Of a stretch of 64,000 nt of DNA, positions 35,974 through 44,888 are shown one piece after another. Numbering within the stretch: position 1 is the first letter of the stretch; every line of letters begins with the position of its first letter. Position numbers and translations under genes: made by a program. The notes under the pieces are model-generated. The model made no database searches. It saw only the letters and a program-made list of their open reading frames with translations, and was not told the DNA's origin. Source of the DNA: Bacillus sp. S3 (lineage in GTDB: Bacteria; Bacillota; Bacilli; Bacillales; Cytobacillaceae); NCBI RefSeq assembly GCF_005154805.1, contig NZ_CP039727.1, forward strand, positions 5,019,501 to 5,083,500. Reading direction: 5' to 3'.

Positions 35974-36019
35974 ATCTATTCAACTCCTCTATTATTTCGA
36001 GTTAACAGTTGGAGAAGGC

Positions 36020-36048
36020 GGTGACATATTAGGAATGTATATGTCACC
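36020..36048 (-). terminator. Intercistronic hairpin between dctP and dctQ
   Basis: GGTGACATAT and ATATGTCACC form a perfect ten-base stem without a U tract. Such hairpins after binding-protein genes usually protect the upstream message so that more binding protein than permease is made. Confidence 0.6.
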
Positions 36049-36066
36049 ACCGGTTTTAACTGCTTA

Positions 36067-37101
36067 CTATTTTCTTTGCGTTTCTACTTCCGCCGTAAAC
36101 TTATCATATAAGTCTTGACCAGCTTGATTAATAATATCTTTCTTTATCGCTGTATTCATAATTTCCCCCATTTTCCTTCTCTCTTCCAATGGGACTTCAT
36201 TGATTTTAATTCCAGCTTCAGAAAGCTTATCGAGCGTATCCTTTTCCTGCTTTTCAATTAAGGTTCTTTCTAACTGAATCGCCTTTTTGGCCTCGCCTTC
36301 AATGATTTTGCGATCTTCAGGAGCTAAGCCATCCATGAACTTTTTGTTCGCATACCATAGATAATCCGTATAGATATGCTGTGTTAAGGACCAATATTTT
36401 TGTGCTTCAAAGAACTTTGCTTCATAAAAACTAGTAGTCGCACTTTCCTGACCATCAATCAGATTTTGCTGCAGGGAAGTAAATACTTCCGGCCAAGCTA
36501 AATTAGTAAGAGAAACGCCGAGCGACTCCCATGCCTTTATTTGCAGCGGACTGTAGCCTCGTATTTTTAGTCCTTTAACATCTTCTACTTTAGTGATCGG
36601 CCTTTTACTATTTGAAAAGTTTCTAAATCCTATTTCCATATAACCTAAACCTTTTAATCCTTTTGTTTCTAATACCTTCATTAATTCCTGTCCACCCTTG
36701 CCGTCTAGTACTCTATGAGCATGGGATACATCATCAAATAAATAAAAGCTATCTAAAACAGAAAATTCAGGGATGGATTGTGAAAAAAGAGTAGATGCCC
36801 CAAAGCTCATTTCAATGTCTCCACGACGGGTTTGTTCCATCATTTCAGAAACATTCCCCATTTGCGCCGCCGGGTATAGCTGTACGTCTATTTTTCCATT
36901 TGATTTTGCTTCAACTGCTTTCTCAAATTCTAGTAACGCTTGATGTGCCGGGTGCTGCACATTACTATCATGAGCAATGCGGATTTTTACCTTGCCTTCT
37001 TTTGATCCGCCCGCTTTACCAGCAGATTGAGAGCACGCCCCCAACATTCCAACAACTAATGCAAGAATGGTTAACAAAACGACTGATTTTTTTCCTATCA
37101 T
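36067..37101 (-). CDS. dctP: TRAP transporter substrate-binding lipoprotein
   Basis: This 344-aa extracytoplasmic binding protein begins with a lipoprotein signal ending LGACS. Family features are KIRIAHDSNVQHPAHQALLEF after the linker, GLKIRGYSPLQIKAWESLG near residue 175 with the substrate carboxylate-binding Arg, and LIDGQESATTSFYEAKFFE near residue 213. It is read ahead of dctQ and dctM. The conserved Arg implies an organic-acid ligand, fitting the acid-sugar enzymes upstream. Confidence 0.93.
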   Translation of the reverse strand: MIGKKSVVLLTILALVVGMLGACSQSAGKAGGSKEGKVKIRIAHDSNVQHPAHQALLEFEKAVEAKSNGKIDVQLYPAAQMGNVSEMMEQTRRGDIEMSFGASTLFSQSIPEFSVLDSFYLFDDVSHAHRVLDGKGGQELMKVLETKGLKGLGYMEIGFRNFSNSKRPITKVEDVKGLKIRGYSPLQIKAWESLGVSLTNLAWPEVFTSLQQNLIDGQESATTSFYEAKFFEAQKYWSLTQHIYTDYLWYANKKFMDGLAPEDRKIIEGEAKKAIQLERTLIEKQEKDTLDKLSEAGIKINEVPLEERRKMGEIMNTAIKKDIINQAGQDLYDKFTAEVETQRK

Positions 37102-37312
37102 AAGGATTCCCCCAATAATATATATATGGATTTCAGTAAAGAGTACTATTGTTAATCAAAGTGCTCACCAGAATAAAATAACTTAGGGCATTTCTTAAGA
37201 AACGTTGTCGTTACAAAAGTTTCTCCTCTTTATCAAATGGCTAAATTCATTTTTCTTTTTGTTCAAATTTTACAAGTACAGTATGGGACGTAAGAGTGAA
37301 ATACATCGATAG

Positions 37313-38107
37313 TTAACGAGTAGGATATTTTCCAATAAACTTTTTTACATTCTCTAGCGCCAATTTACCTAGTGATCCACTATCAGACATGCTTACGACA
37401 AATTGATAGCCTTTTTCGTATAAATCGAAAGCCTCTTCCATACTTCCGGAAACAGTTCCAAGAAACTTATTACTATTCAGAACCACTTCTTCAATGGTCT
37501 TTATCGCTTCCTGCACCTCTTGTGCCGAGGGATTAGCAAAGTAATTCATCGATGTGGCTAAGTCCATCGGACCAATGAAGATCCCGTCAAGCCCTTCTAC
37601 AGCAACAATTTCATGAATCTTTTTGAGTGCCTCTGGGGTTTCTACGGCTGCCAAAACGAGCGTTTGTTCATTAGCATGCTCAAGATAATTCTTGCCGTTC
37701 ATGTTGAATCCCCCTGCCCGTGGGCTCGGAGCAATCCCTCTGATTCCCATTGGAGGATATTTTGCAGCAGCAACTGCTTTTCTTGCCTCTTCAGCCGAAT
37801 TAACATGGGGAACTAAGATCCCATAGGCACCTGCGTCTAAAATGCGTTTAATAACCACATGGTCATTCGATGGTGTTCTTACTAATGGAACAACATCATA
37901 AGCATTTAAAGCCTGACACTGGGTAAGAAGCGTCATAATATCCCCAGGTCCATGCTCCATATCAATTAGCGCCCAGTCATATCCCGCCTTGGCGATGATT
38001 TCTGCAGTGATAGGACTGGCTAACTGAAGCCATGCACCAGCTGTTTTTTTATTTTCTTTTAAAAGGGTTTTTGTTTGATTATGGAAAACTTCATTTTGTT
38101 TAAGCAT
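37313..38107 (-). CDS. HpcH/HpaI-family aldolase
   Basis: This class II aldolase of about 264 aa cleaves 2-keto-3-deoxy acids to pyruvate plus an aldehyde in its best-known members. Motifs include YDWALIDMEHGPGD with the early Asp/Glu-His, VRTPSNDHVVIKRILDAGA, the metal-ligand Glu in AAVETPEAL and the metal-ligand Asp in GIFIGPMDLATSM. The frame opens at 38122, but the ATG at 38107 lies better behind GGGTGG. It sits between the binding-protein gene and the hydrolase gene, so it probably acts on the imported acid. Confidence 0.9.
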   Translation of the reverse strand: MLKQNEVFHNQTKTLLKENKKTAGAWLQLASPITAEIIAKAGYDWALIDMEHGPGDIMTLLTQCQALNAYDVVPLVRTPSNDHVVIKRILDAGAYGILVPHVNSAEEARKAVAAAKYPPMGIRGIAPSPRAGGFNMNGKNYLEHANEQTLVLAAVETPEALKKIHEIVAVEGLDGIFIGPMDLATSMNYFANPSAQEVQEAIKTIEEVVLNSNKFLGTVSGSMEEAFDLYEKGYQFVVSMSDSGSLGKLALENVKKFIGKYPTR

Positions 38108-38184
38108 ATATGCACCACCCATATTATTTGAAAAATCAGATATATATTGGTATACTTTTCCTATACGTGTTGAGGAACACTATT

Positions 38185-38964
38185 TTATTGACTTTGACAA
38201 AGGGTTTGACAACAGGCTTTACACCTGTTTTTTTGGGCGGAGCAGTTTCCTTCTGATCTATTTTCATGACTAAGCCAGATTCTCATTGCCCTAGTAACGG
38301 CTTCAGGATTTTCTAAACTGCTCAAATGACCGCAATTTTCAAGAATAACTAGCTGGGCATTCGGGATCCGCTCTTTCATTTCCTGATGCATTTTTACCGT
38401 ACAGAGAAGATCTTCCCTGCCCACAAGCAACAGGGTATGACACGTAATGGCCGGGAGTACTTCAAAGCCATCGGGCTTTGTCATTACCGCCTTCAGCTGA
38501 TTGATATAGCCCATGAGCCCGACCTCTTCAGCCATCGTAAGAATCGTTTGAGTCAGTAGTTCTTTCTCTGGATGGTGCTGGTAGATTAGATTAGGCAATA
38601 AATAATCCTCGGTCACTTGTGATACCCCGACTTCTTTTGCCGTTCTCAGTAGCTGATTCCAGGCAGGAATTTGCTCCGGCTTTGGGGGATGAGCTGTGGT
38701 ATCGAGTAAGGCAAGTTTAATCACACGTTCTGGTGCCTGCCTCATGATTTCTAGGGAAACAATACCGCCTAATGATAAACCAGCAAGGGCAAAACGCTCA
38801 GGAGCATGTTCTAAAATCGAACTTGCCATCGCTTCTACCGAAGGGAATGTTGTGAGGTCCCCTACGGTTATATCAGCGAGATCAGATAAATGCTCTATTT
38901 GATGCCGCCATAATCTTTGGTTGCAAAGCGTTCCAGGCAATAAAATGAGCGGTGTTTTGCTCAA
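38185..38964 (-). CDS. Alpha/beta hydrolase, possible lactonase or esterase
   Basis: This 259-aa protein starts at a TTG (SKTPLILLPGTLCNQRLW). It has the nucleophile elbow GLSLGG near residue 82, an Asp candidate in VGREDLLC and the final His in NCGHLSSLENP. The last 25 residues are unusual, being rich in Cys, Lys and Gln (SAQKNRCKACCQTLCQSQ), and may reflect a 3' frameshift or read-on into non-coding DNA. In this setting it may open a sugar-acid lactone, which is inference. Confidence 0.78.
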   Translation of the reverse strand: MSKTPLILLPGTLCNQRLWRHQIEHLSDLADITVGDLTTFPSVEAMASSILEHAPERFALAGLSLGGIVSLEIMRQAPERVIKLALLDTTAHPPKPEQIPAWNQLLRTAKEVGVSQVTEDYLLPNLIYQHHPEKELLTQTILTMAEEVGLMGYINQLKAVMTKPDGFEVLPAITCHTLLLVGREDLLCTVKMHQEMKERIPNAQLVILENCGHLSSLENPEAVTRAMRIWLSHENRSEGNCSAQKNRCKACCQTLCQSQ

Positions 38965-38991
38965 GCCTCCAACCCCTTTCCTATTTAATGT

Positions 38992-40020
38992 CTAAGTGTT
39001 TTTTCCTAGTGAATCTGTTTGTAAAGCGTGACCACAAGATTGTCGTATCATGAGCTGGTCTTCAAGAATGATATGCGGGCGGTCAATCTTTTCTTTTTTT
39101 ATTTTCTTTAAAAGTAAATCCATTGCCCTTTTCCCAATTTCATATCTGGGCTGGTGAATGGTCGTTAAGCCTGGATTGGTATAACGTGCCATATCAATAT
39201 CATCAAACCCGACAATGGCAATATCTTCGGGAACCCGTAATCCCGCATCTTGAACAGCTTTCAGTGCACCAATTGCGACATTATCATTTCCGCCATAAAT
39301 GGCAGTCGGCCGGTTTTCAAAGGCAAGCAGTTTTTGAGCCGCCGAATAGCCGTCTTCAAGAAGATAACCCCCTTCTTGGATTAACGATTCATCGATCAAA
39401 AGATTATGTTGATAAAACGCTTGTTTATAGCCGGCTAAACGAGTCTGGCTTTGCAGCCGCTTCATATCACCTGTTATATGGGCAATCCGATGATGCCCCA
39501 ATTCAACAAGATGATTGGTTATTTTTCTGCTGGCACTCTCATTGTCAATTGAAATCGATGGAATATCTGGATTGGGGATATAATCAAATGTTAATACCAT
39601 CGGACTATTTTGACTGATTTTATCAATAGCAGTATCTGCTTGTGCGTTAGCAGTTGTTAAAATGACCCCATCGGCACGGCTTTCGCGAATAAGATTGATA
39701 TATTCTTTTTCTTTTTCCGTATCTCCATCCGTACTGCCAATTAATAGATAGTATCCCGCCTCACGAGCCACCTCTTCAATACCTCTAATAAACTCAGAAA
39801 AGAATGAGTTTTTAATATTAATCATTAAGACAACGATAATATTACTTTGTGCCATTCGCAGCGTACGGGCAGCACTATTGGGGAGGTACCCTAGTTCTTC
39901 CATCGCTTTTAGCACTCGTTTTTTTGTTTTTTCGTTAACAACTTCCTCATTGGATGTAACTCTCGAAACTGTTGCTATAGAAACGTTTGCAAGTTTTGCA
40001 ACATCATGAATAGTAGCCAA
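38992..40020 (-). CDS. LacI-family transcriptional repressor
   Basis: This 342-aa regulator has an N-terminal HTH (TIHDVAKLANVSIATVSRV) with hinge helix AARTLRMAQSN, then a periplasmic-binding-like sensor domain with IAIVGFDDIDMARYTNPGLT. It lies between the kinase and hydrolase genes on the same strand. A 14-bp palindrome TGTAAAGGTTTACA 32 bases upstream of its start suggests self-control. The same palindrome is found before the cupin gene at the head of the locus. Confidence 0.93.
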   Translation of the reverse strand: MATIHDVAKLANVSIATVSRVTSNEEVVNEKTKKRVLKAMEELGYLPNSAARTLRMAQSNIIVVLMINIKNSFFSEFIRGIEEVAREAGYYLLIGSTDGDTEKEKEYINLIRESRADGVILTTANAQADTAIDKISQNSPMVLTFDYIPNPDIPSISIDNESASRKITNHLVELGHHRIAHITGDMKRLQSQTRLAGYKQAFYQHNLLIDESLIQEGGYLLEDGYSAAQKLLAFENRPTAIYGGNDNVAIGALKAVQDAGLRVPEDIAIVGFDDIDMARYTNPGLTTIHQPRYEIGKRAMDLLLKKIKKEKIDRPHIILEDQLMIRQSCGHALQTDSLGKNT

Positions 40021-40051
40021 TATGAACCCTTCCTTCCATTAAACGAAACCA

Positions 40052-40065
40052 TGTAAAGGTTTACA
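40052..40065. promoter_or_regulatory. LacI-type operator upstream of the lacI-family gene
   Basis: TGTAAAGGTTTACA, a 14-bp inverted repeat with a GG(T) centre. It is identical to the site at 42855 and one base different from the site at 42982. Confidence 0.7.
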
Positions 40066-40142
40066 ATCTATTCTAACATGAGTAAACAATTTATTGGTAT
40101 ATTAAAACATAAGTTAATGAGAAGGAAGCTTTTTTTCGTCAT

Positions 40143-41573
40143 TTAAGTAAGTTTCAATACAATTTCCAGTAAGGTAGAATCTTCCCCCACATTTCCTGGA
40201 AAAATGATATAGGGAACACCAGAAAACTTTGCTTCCTCTCCAGTGAGCCATACAGGGATGCCCGGAGCTGCCTGGCCGATGACCTTTGCCATTTTAATTT
40301 CTAAACCAAGGGTAGCAATATCACTCGATGTAATGCCCCCTTTTGCAATAATAAATTTAGGCGCAGTGGTTAATGATTGGATCACATCCGTAAGAGCCTT
40401 AGAAATTCTTTGGCTAATGGCCAAATTATCGAATCGATTCGTGGTATAAATTAACTCCCTGCTGGTGTAAACAACAGTAGTAGTTCCTGATTCAACCGCG
40501 GAATGAACCATTCGATTAATTCGATTAATCTCCTCGTCTCGTTTATCATTTTCAAGCAAATGATTTACATTGATTTCAACTGCATTTAAAGAAGAGTCTG
40601 CTAATAATTGCTGTAGTTGATTCGTCGTTTTTTTTACATGAGAGCCAACAATCACCAATCCGCCCCGATTATGATCTCTGCCAATTACCATCTCTTCTTT
40701 AGTTAAATAAGGCTGATCATCAACACCGCCATACGACTTGACGAAGGAAGCAGCTGTCCGATAGATAAACTTTTTTCCCTGTTGTTCCGCTTTAATTAGG
40801 GCCATTGCTGCTGTATCAAGATCTTCATAACAAAGGGCATTCACAATAATTGGCTGATTACCAGTAGTTTGTAACAATAAATCAAGTACCTTTTCAGGTC
40901 CCTTTCTAATCTGTTCTACCGATATAGATAGACAGCTCGTTTCTGGAATGCGTCCATTTGTTTTTTCTGCAATCCACTTACAGAGGTTACTTTCGGTAAA
41001 ACCAAAAGATTTATCCTTGGAGAATTCCGTTTGGCTGACTGGAATCAGCTGGTCTTTTTCCTCAATATAATGAACATCTCGATACGTATATCGTTTTCCT
41101 TCAAAAAATGCTGGAATAATTACCTGTCCATCAAATTCCTCACCACTTAATCGGTGAATTTCATCAGTGATGACATCAATCTCCAACGGATAATGTCCTC
41201 TAAGTGTAGAATCGCCTCTATTAATGATTGAAAATGAACAGTCTAACTCCTTTGCAACAGCAGTTACATTACGAATGATTTCCCTCAGAATTGCTTCTGT
41301 TTCTTCCGGATTAAAGCTCCGTGTATTCGTTAAAATGTAAAACATAAAGTGAGAATCATTGAAAGCTTTTCGGAGAATTTCCTTATCCCAACTTGTTAAC
41401 ACAAAAAGGTTATGAACGGTTTGGGAACCTGTGGGATCATCATCCAAAACGATCATTTTCCGCTTTTGCTGCGTATTAACTTCCTTAATCTGTTGACGAA
41501 TATTTTCATGTCTCAAGGGGGAAGGCAATGATTCTAGTAATCTTTTATAGGAAAGTTCTGAATGCCTTATCAT
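40143..41573 (-). CDS. Four-carbon acid sugar kinase (DUF1537/OtnK family)
   Basis: This 476-aa ATP-dependent kinase phosphorylates acid sugars such as threonate or erythronate in its known family members. The N-terminal domain has MIVLDDDPTGSQTVHNLFVL near residue 40 and NRGDSTLRGHYPLEID near residue 120. The C-terminal nucleotide domain has VIVGSHVKKTTNQL and FIIAKGGITSSDIA. A GGAGGG site precedes the ATG. Usual partners PdxA2 and OtnI are missing; an HpaI-type aldolase stands in their place, so the pathway may differ from the classical one. Confidence 0.9.
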   Translation of the reverse strand: MIRHSELSYKRLLESLPSPLRHENIRQQIKEVNTQQKRKMIVLDDDPTGSQTVHNLFVLTSWDKEILRKAFNDSHFMFYILTNTRSFNPEETEAILREIIRNVTAVAKELDCSFSIINRGDSTLRGHYPLEIDVITDEIHRLSGEEFDGQVIIPAFFEGKRYTYRDVHYIEEKDQLIPVSQTEFSKDKSFGFTESNLCKWIAEKTNGRIPETSCLSISVEQIRKGPEKVLDLLLQTTGNQPIIVNALCYEDLDTAAMALIKAEQQGKKFIYRTAASFVKSYGGVDDQPYLTKEEMVIGRDHNRGGLVIVGSHVKKTTNQLQQLLADSSLNAVEINVNHLLENDKRDEEINRINRMVHSAVESGTTTVVYTSRELIYTTNRFDNLAISQRISKALTDVIQSLTTAPKFIIAKGGITSSDIATLGLEIKMAKVIGQAAPGIPVWLTGEEAKFSGVPYIIFPGNVGEDSTLLEIVLKLT

Positions 41574-41714
41574 TTCTACCCTCCTTTATAATCATAATGA
41601 TGTTTAATTTTTCATTCTAGCCGACTCTCACGGAGTGGTTTCCTTCATGCTGCAGGTTTAAACGATTCTCAAGAGTCAGCTTTCCAGATCTAACTAAATA
41701 TATATATATACTAG

Positions 41715-42779
41715 TTATTTGTTCCCGACTTCCGAGTCAGCCCACTTAGGCTGGACGCGTTCGTCACCACCATTAACAATATACAAGAAACCTGTTTCAT
41801 TCCCTACGTTCTTAATACTTCTAACCAGGTTTTTAGGAACAGACATGATATCCTTTTCAGATAAGATTGCTTCTCCTTCTTCTCCGTCTTGATTCCAAGA
41901 AACTTTCCATTCACCTTTGTAAACAATTAGTACTTGTGTATTCGTCTGACTGAAAGCATGGAAACCATTCCCCGGCTCTGCTTCGATTAGTTCTAGACTA
42001 AATGAGTGCGGATTTGTGACAATCGTTGGTCGGTTTTCATCTTCCGACATTCCCGGTCCAATAATGCCGTAGGTTAGCTTCTTTCCACCTTCCAATTTAC
42101 AATCTAAAAATGCATTTTCATGAGGCTGGCGATTTTGGAACCAGAAAACACGTGCTTCCATTTCTTCCTGAGTTACTTTGCGAATTTTAACCAGTTCTTC
42201 CTCGCTCATAGGTTCAACCACGTTTACACTCTCAGGGATGATTTCACCTGCTGCTGTATCAATTAATTGACCATCTTCAAGAAGAACTAGGCCATAGTCT
42301 TTTGCATCACGTAATACTTGAGGTCCCCAAGTTACCTTTTTCGGATCATCTTCACCTAAAATGGAGAATAGAAAACCATCATCAGATCCTATATTTTTAA
42401 ATCCTCGGAAAATATGGGTTGGTAGAGAAATAACGTCTCCCTCTTTAAGAATCGCTTCTCCATCTTTTCCTTCATTCCCCCAAATAAACCGCCAAGTACC
42501 TCTTGCCACAATGAATACCTCAGCAGTTTGATGTAAATGAAGGGAATTTACACAACCATTCGGCATGGCCGCAGCACCGATATTAAATCCGTGAGGCTCT
42601 TCTAAGTTGATAAAACGATTTGGGTTTTCAGAAACTCCTGGTCCAATAATGCAATAGTTTTCTTTTTTATCAGAACCAGGTGTCCGTGCATCTATAAATG
42701 CTGTTTTATCTGCAACAAAGTCCTCCTTACGAATCACTCTTTTTAATATTTTTTCATTTGCTTTAACTGCCAAGATCAT
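41715..42779 (-). CDS. Double-cupin protein of unknown function
   Basis: This 354-aa protein has two cupin halves that resemble each other: ENYCIIGPGVSENPNRFINL in the first and LTYGIIGPGMSEDENRPTIV in the second. The first half has metal-type ligands in NSLHLHQTAEVFIV; the second has HAFSQTNTQVLIVYKG, in which the usual HxH is lost. So only the N-terminal cupin is likely to bind metal. It is the first gene of the acid-sugar locus and follows two operator palindromes. An isomerase or oxygenase role is possible, but I do not recognise the exact family. Confidence 0.78.
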   Translation of the reverse strand: MILAVKANEKILKRVIRKEDFVADKTAFIDARTPGSDKKENYCIIGPGVSENPNRFINLEEPHGFNIGAAAMPNGCVNSLHLHQTAEVFIVARGTWRFIWGNEGKDGEAILKEGDVISLPTHIFRGFKNIGSDDGFLFSILGEDDPKKVTWGPQVLRDAKDYGLVLLEDGQLIDTAAGEIIPESVNVVEPMSEEELVKIRKVTQEEMEARVFWFQNRQPHENAFLDCKLEGGKKLTYGIIGPGMSEDENRPTIVTNPHSFSLELIEAEPGNGFHAFSQTNTQVLIVYKGEWKVSWNQDGEEGEAILSEKDIMSVPKNLVRSIKNVGNETGFLYIVNGGDERVQPKWADSEVGNK

Positions 42780-42854
42780 AATCCCCTTTCAATTTTCAAT
42801 TTAATAAACAACATGTTCATGTTGTTTTCTTTACAAGCCCATTGTACAAAATTA

Positions 42855-42868
42855 TGTAAAGGTTTACA
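42855..42868. promoter_or_regulatory. LacI-type operator upstream of the double-cupin gene
   Basis: TGTAAAGGTTTACA, identical to the site at 40052, located about 76 bases upstream of the cupin gene start. Confidence 0.72.
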
Positions 42869-42981
42869 ATACGAAAATTGATAATTTTCTATTAATTTTG
42901 ATTTAATTTCAACTAAGTGTTGATTTTAAAGGGTTTTTATGTGGATTATTTTTTCTATTATTGAAAAATTTATAATAAAAA

Positions 42982-42995
42982 TGTAAAGGATTACA
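42982..42995. promoter_or_regulatory. Second LacI-type operator upstream of the double-cupin gene
   Basis: TGTAAAGGATTACA differs by one base from the sites at 40052 and 42855. Centres of the two upstream sites are 127 bases apart, so repression by looping is possible. Confidence 0.62.
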
Positions 42996-43195
42996 TTTTT
43001 AACACAAAAAAGGAACGAGTAACTGGATGGTGTCATGCATCACTCCCAATTGAACTCATTCCCTTGTCCGATTTTTGTTTTTATTCTACTATTAGCAGGC
43101 CCATAATATAAACGTCCGGGCCTAGTAAGTTGTTTTACCAACACGAAATGGCGAAGAGCCTTTAAACTTTAGCAAAGCGGGGATCTGACCCCAGT

Positions 43196-44239
43196 TCACA
43201 GTTCAATTCTTCGTCCTTCTTTATGAGACAACGCTGCCGCCTCGTTTACCCGTGTCAAATTCATAACATCTACTTTTGTAATAGTTGGTGTGACCCCTAT
43301 TTGAATGGCGGAAACCCACTGATCCATTGGCATCGGTAAAGAGGTTACGTTTTCTTCAGGATAGACCCATTCACCATTTCCAAGCATATTACTTTTTATA
43401 CGAATCTGATTTTCCTCGATTAACAGCGTCCCATGTGTACCATAAAGCTCTAATTGAAAAGGACAACCAGCAGATAAAAAACTAGTTTCAATCACACCTA
43501 GCGCACCGGAAGTATACTCGACAATCACGACAGCATGATCGTCCACTTCATGTTGATTACTTTGTTGTAATCGTGCATGGAGTGCATGAACAGGCCCCGC
43601 TAGACGATTCGTTAAATAAATCGGGTGTGCGCCCAGATCAATCAAGGAACCGCCGCCGCATTGTTCTTTGTCAAAGAAACGCTTTGGCAGCCAGCCTTGT
43701 GCTGTTCCATCTGCGGCAACCGCACCATTATGAGCGACACGGCATCGAATGGACGTCAATTGACCGAGCAAGCCTTCCTTGACTACTTTTTCTGCATATA
43801 AATAAGTGGAGTCAGTCAGCCTCGGCAGGGACACCATAAGCTCAACATCCTGCTCTTCAACCGCCTTATAGATTTCCTCACAATCAGTGACGGAGAATGC
43901 CAGCACCTTTTCCGTGAAAACATGTTTCTTATTTTTTACAGCTTGAAGAATGACTTCCTTATGCAGATTCGTCGGGGTACTGACAATCACCGCATCGATC
44001 GCCGGATTGGCCAGAACAGCCTGTATATCTTGTTCAAAAGGTACACCTAGTTCCTCTGCCCACTCTTCCCCGCGCTTTACATCCTCATCCCACACAAGCT
44101 GGATTGTAAGATGTTCATTTTCCTGTACTTGTCTAGCATAATCATCCGCATGGACATGCCACCTGCTCAATAATGCCACATTGATCCCTTCCATATTCAA
44201 TCTAACTTTCTCTCCATTGATCCCACAACGCTCAGACAT
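43196..44239 (-). CDS. Gfo/Idh/MocA-family oxidoreductase
   Basis: This NAD(P)-dependent dehydrogenase of about 347 aa has VALLSRWHVHADDYARQV at the nucleotide-binding start, VSTPTNLHKEV, the FTEKVLAFSVTD stretch in place of the usual EKP, and GGGSLIDLGAHPIYLTNRL near residue 205 with the catalytic His. Loss of the Pro of EKP is minor, as Lys is kept. I chose the ATG at 44239 because AGGTG stands six bases ahead; 44248 is also possible. It is read in the direction of the acid-sugar locus but 416 bases apart. Confidence 0.87.
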   Translation of the reverse strand: MSERCGINGEKVRLNMEGINVALLSRWHVHADDYARQVQENEHLTIQLVWDEDVKRGEEWAEELGVPFEQDIQAVLANPAIDAVIVSTPTNLHKEVILQAVKNKKHVFTEKVLAFSVTDCEEIYKAVEEQDVELMVSLPRLTDSTYLYAEKVVKEGLLGQLTSIRCRVAHNGAVAADGTAQGWLPKRFFDKEQCGGGSLIDLGAHPIYLTNRLAGPVHALHARLQQSNQHEVDDHAVVIVEYTSGALGVIETSFLSAGCPFQLELYGTHGTLLIEENQIRIKSNMLGNGEWVYPEENVTSLPMPMDQWVSAIQIGVTPTITKVDVMNLTRVNEAAALSHKEGRRIEL

Positions 44240-44365
44240 TACATTCACCTACATTTCTTTTTTTCATGATAACCAAATTTAGGGTCAGGACCACCCAGGA
44301 GGGTAATCGATTCAAACCTCGTTTTTCGCAAATCGACACCCCATTCGATGAAAATCGATATATGC

Positions 44366-44389
44366 TATACTACTCAAACATTTGTTTGA
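44366..44389 (+). promoter_or_regulatory. Promoter plus TetR-like operator, copy 2
   Basis: A TATACT -10 box at 44366 is followed directly by the palindrome TCAAACATTTGTTTGA (44374-44389). The same order is at 18571-18596 and, diverged, at 50540-50570. Downstream sequence is also shared with the last. Confidence 0.5.
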
Positions 44390-44413
44390 AACAGTAGAAA
44401 AGGTTTAGTAAAT

Positions 44414-44518
44414 ATGAATTTCCCCTACAATTATTATAAGAAAATGGTCGAGAACTGCCAGAGAAATTTGCAAATGGTTGCATTCATGAAGAAATCTATG
44501 AAACTATCCTCCTATTAA
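44414..44518 (+). pseudogene. Remnant of a gene starting MNFP, copy 1
   Basis: A 34-codon frame begins MNFPYNYYKKMVENCQRNLQ and then stops. The same start, MNFPTNSYK followed by a stop and then LVEKCRGNLQ, is at 50594. Both stand behind a shared promoter/operator. They look like decayed first exons of one former gene family; I cannot name it. Confidence 0.5.
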
Positions 44519-44578
44519 GTCGCATATGGAGGGAAGGGCGACCTAGGGTCTTTCTACATCAGGGTTTGGGCTTAAAAA
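44519..44578. other. Partial unit before the 52-bp repeat array
   Basis: This short stretch ends in GGGTTTGGGCTTAAAAA, which aligns with the end of unit 1 of the following array, so it is a worn extra unit. Confidence 0.4.
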
Positions 44579-44888
44579 TTCACGAAACCCCTTCGTAGAC
44601 CGCTCCTAAATCGGGGTTTCGGCTAAAAAGTTCGCGAAACCACTACGTAGACAGGTTCTACTTCGACGTTCGTACCTAAAGTCCTCTCAAACATCCAAGT
44701 AGACGGGTTCTACTTCGATGTTCGTACCTAAAATTCACTCAAACATCCAAGTAGACGGGCTCTACTTCGACGTTCGTACCTAAAATTCACTCAAACATCC
44801 AAGTAGACGGGTTCTACTTCGACGTTCGTACCTAAAGTCCTCTCAAACATCAAAGTAGACAGGTTCTACTTCGATATTCGTTCAGACC
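44579..44888. repeat. 52-bp tandem hairpin repeat array, six units
   Basis: Six head-to-tail units start at 44579, 44631, 44683, 44735, 44787 and 44839. In units 3-6 each unit carries AAGTAGA-N5-TCTACTT, a seven-base stem, then CGACGTTCGTACC. Units 1 and 2 are more diverged (GAAACC...GGTTTC type). There are no unique spacers, so it is not a CRISPR array. The last unit runs into the 3' end of the sigma factor gene. Confidence 0.9.

Larger units (their letters stand above)
42780..43195. other. Gap with two operators and a short repeat motif
   Basis: This 416-base region holds the promoter of the acid-sugar locus with palindromes at 42855 and 42982. At 43164-43195 lies TTTAAACTTTAGCAAAGCGG followed by GGATCTGACCCC, one of the dispersed motifs of this window. 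No gene is visible. Confidence 0.55.

Noticed and set aside
44579..44888. CRISPR array
   Set aside because: Units of 52 bp are contiguous and alike over the full length, with no unique spacers and no cas genes in the window.
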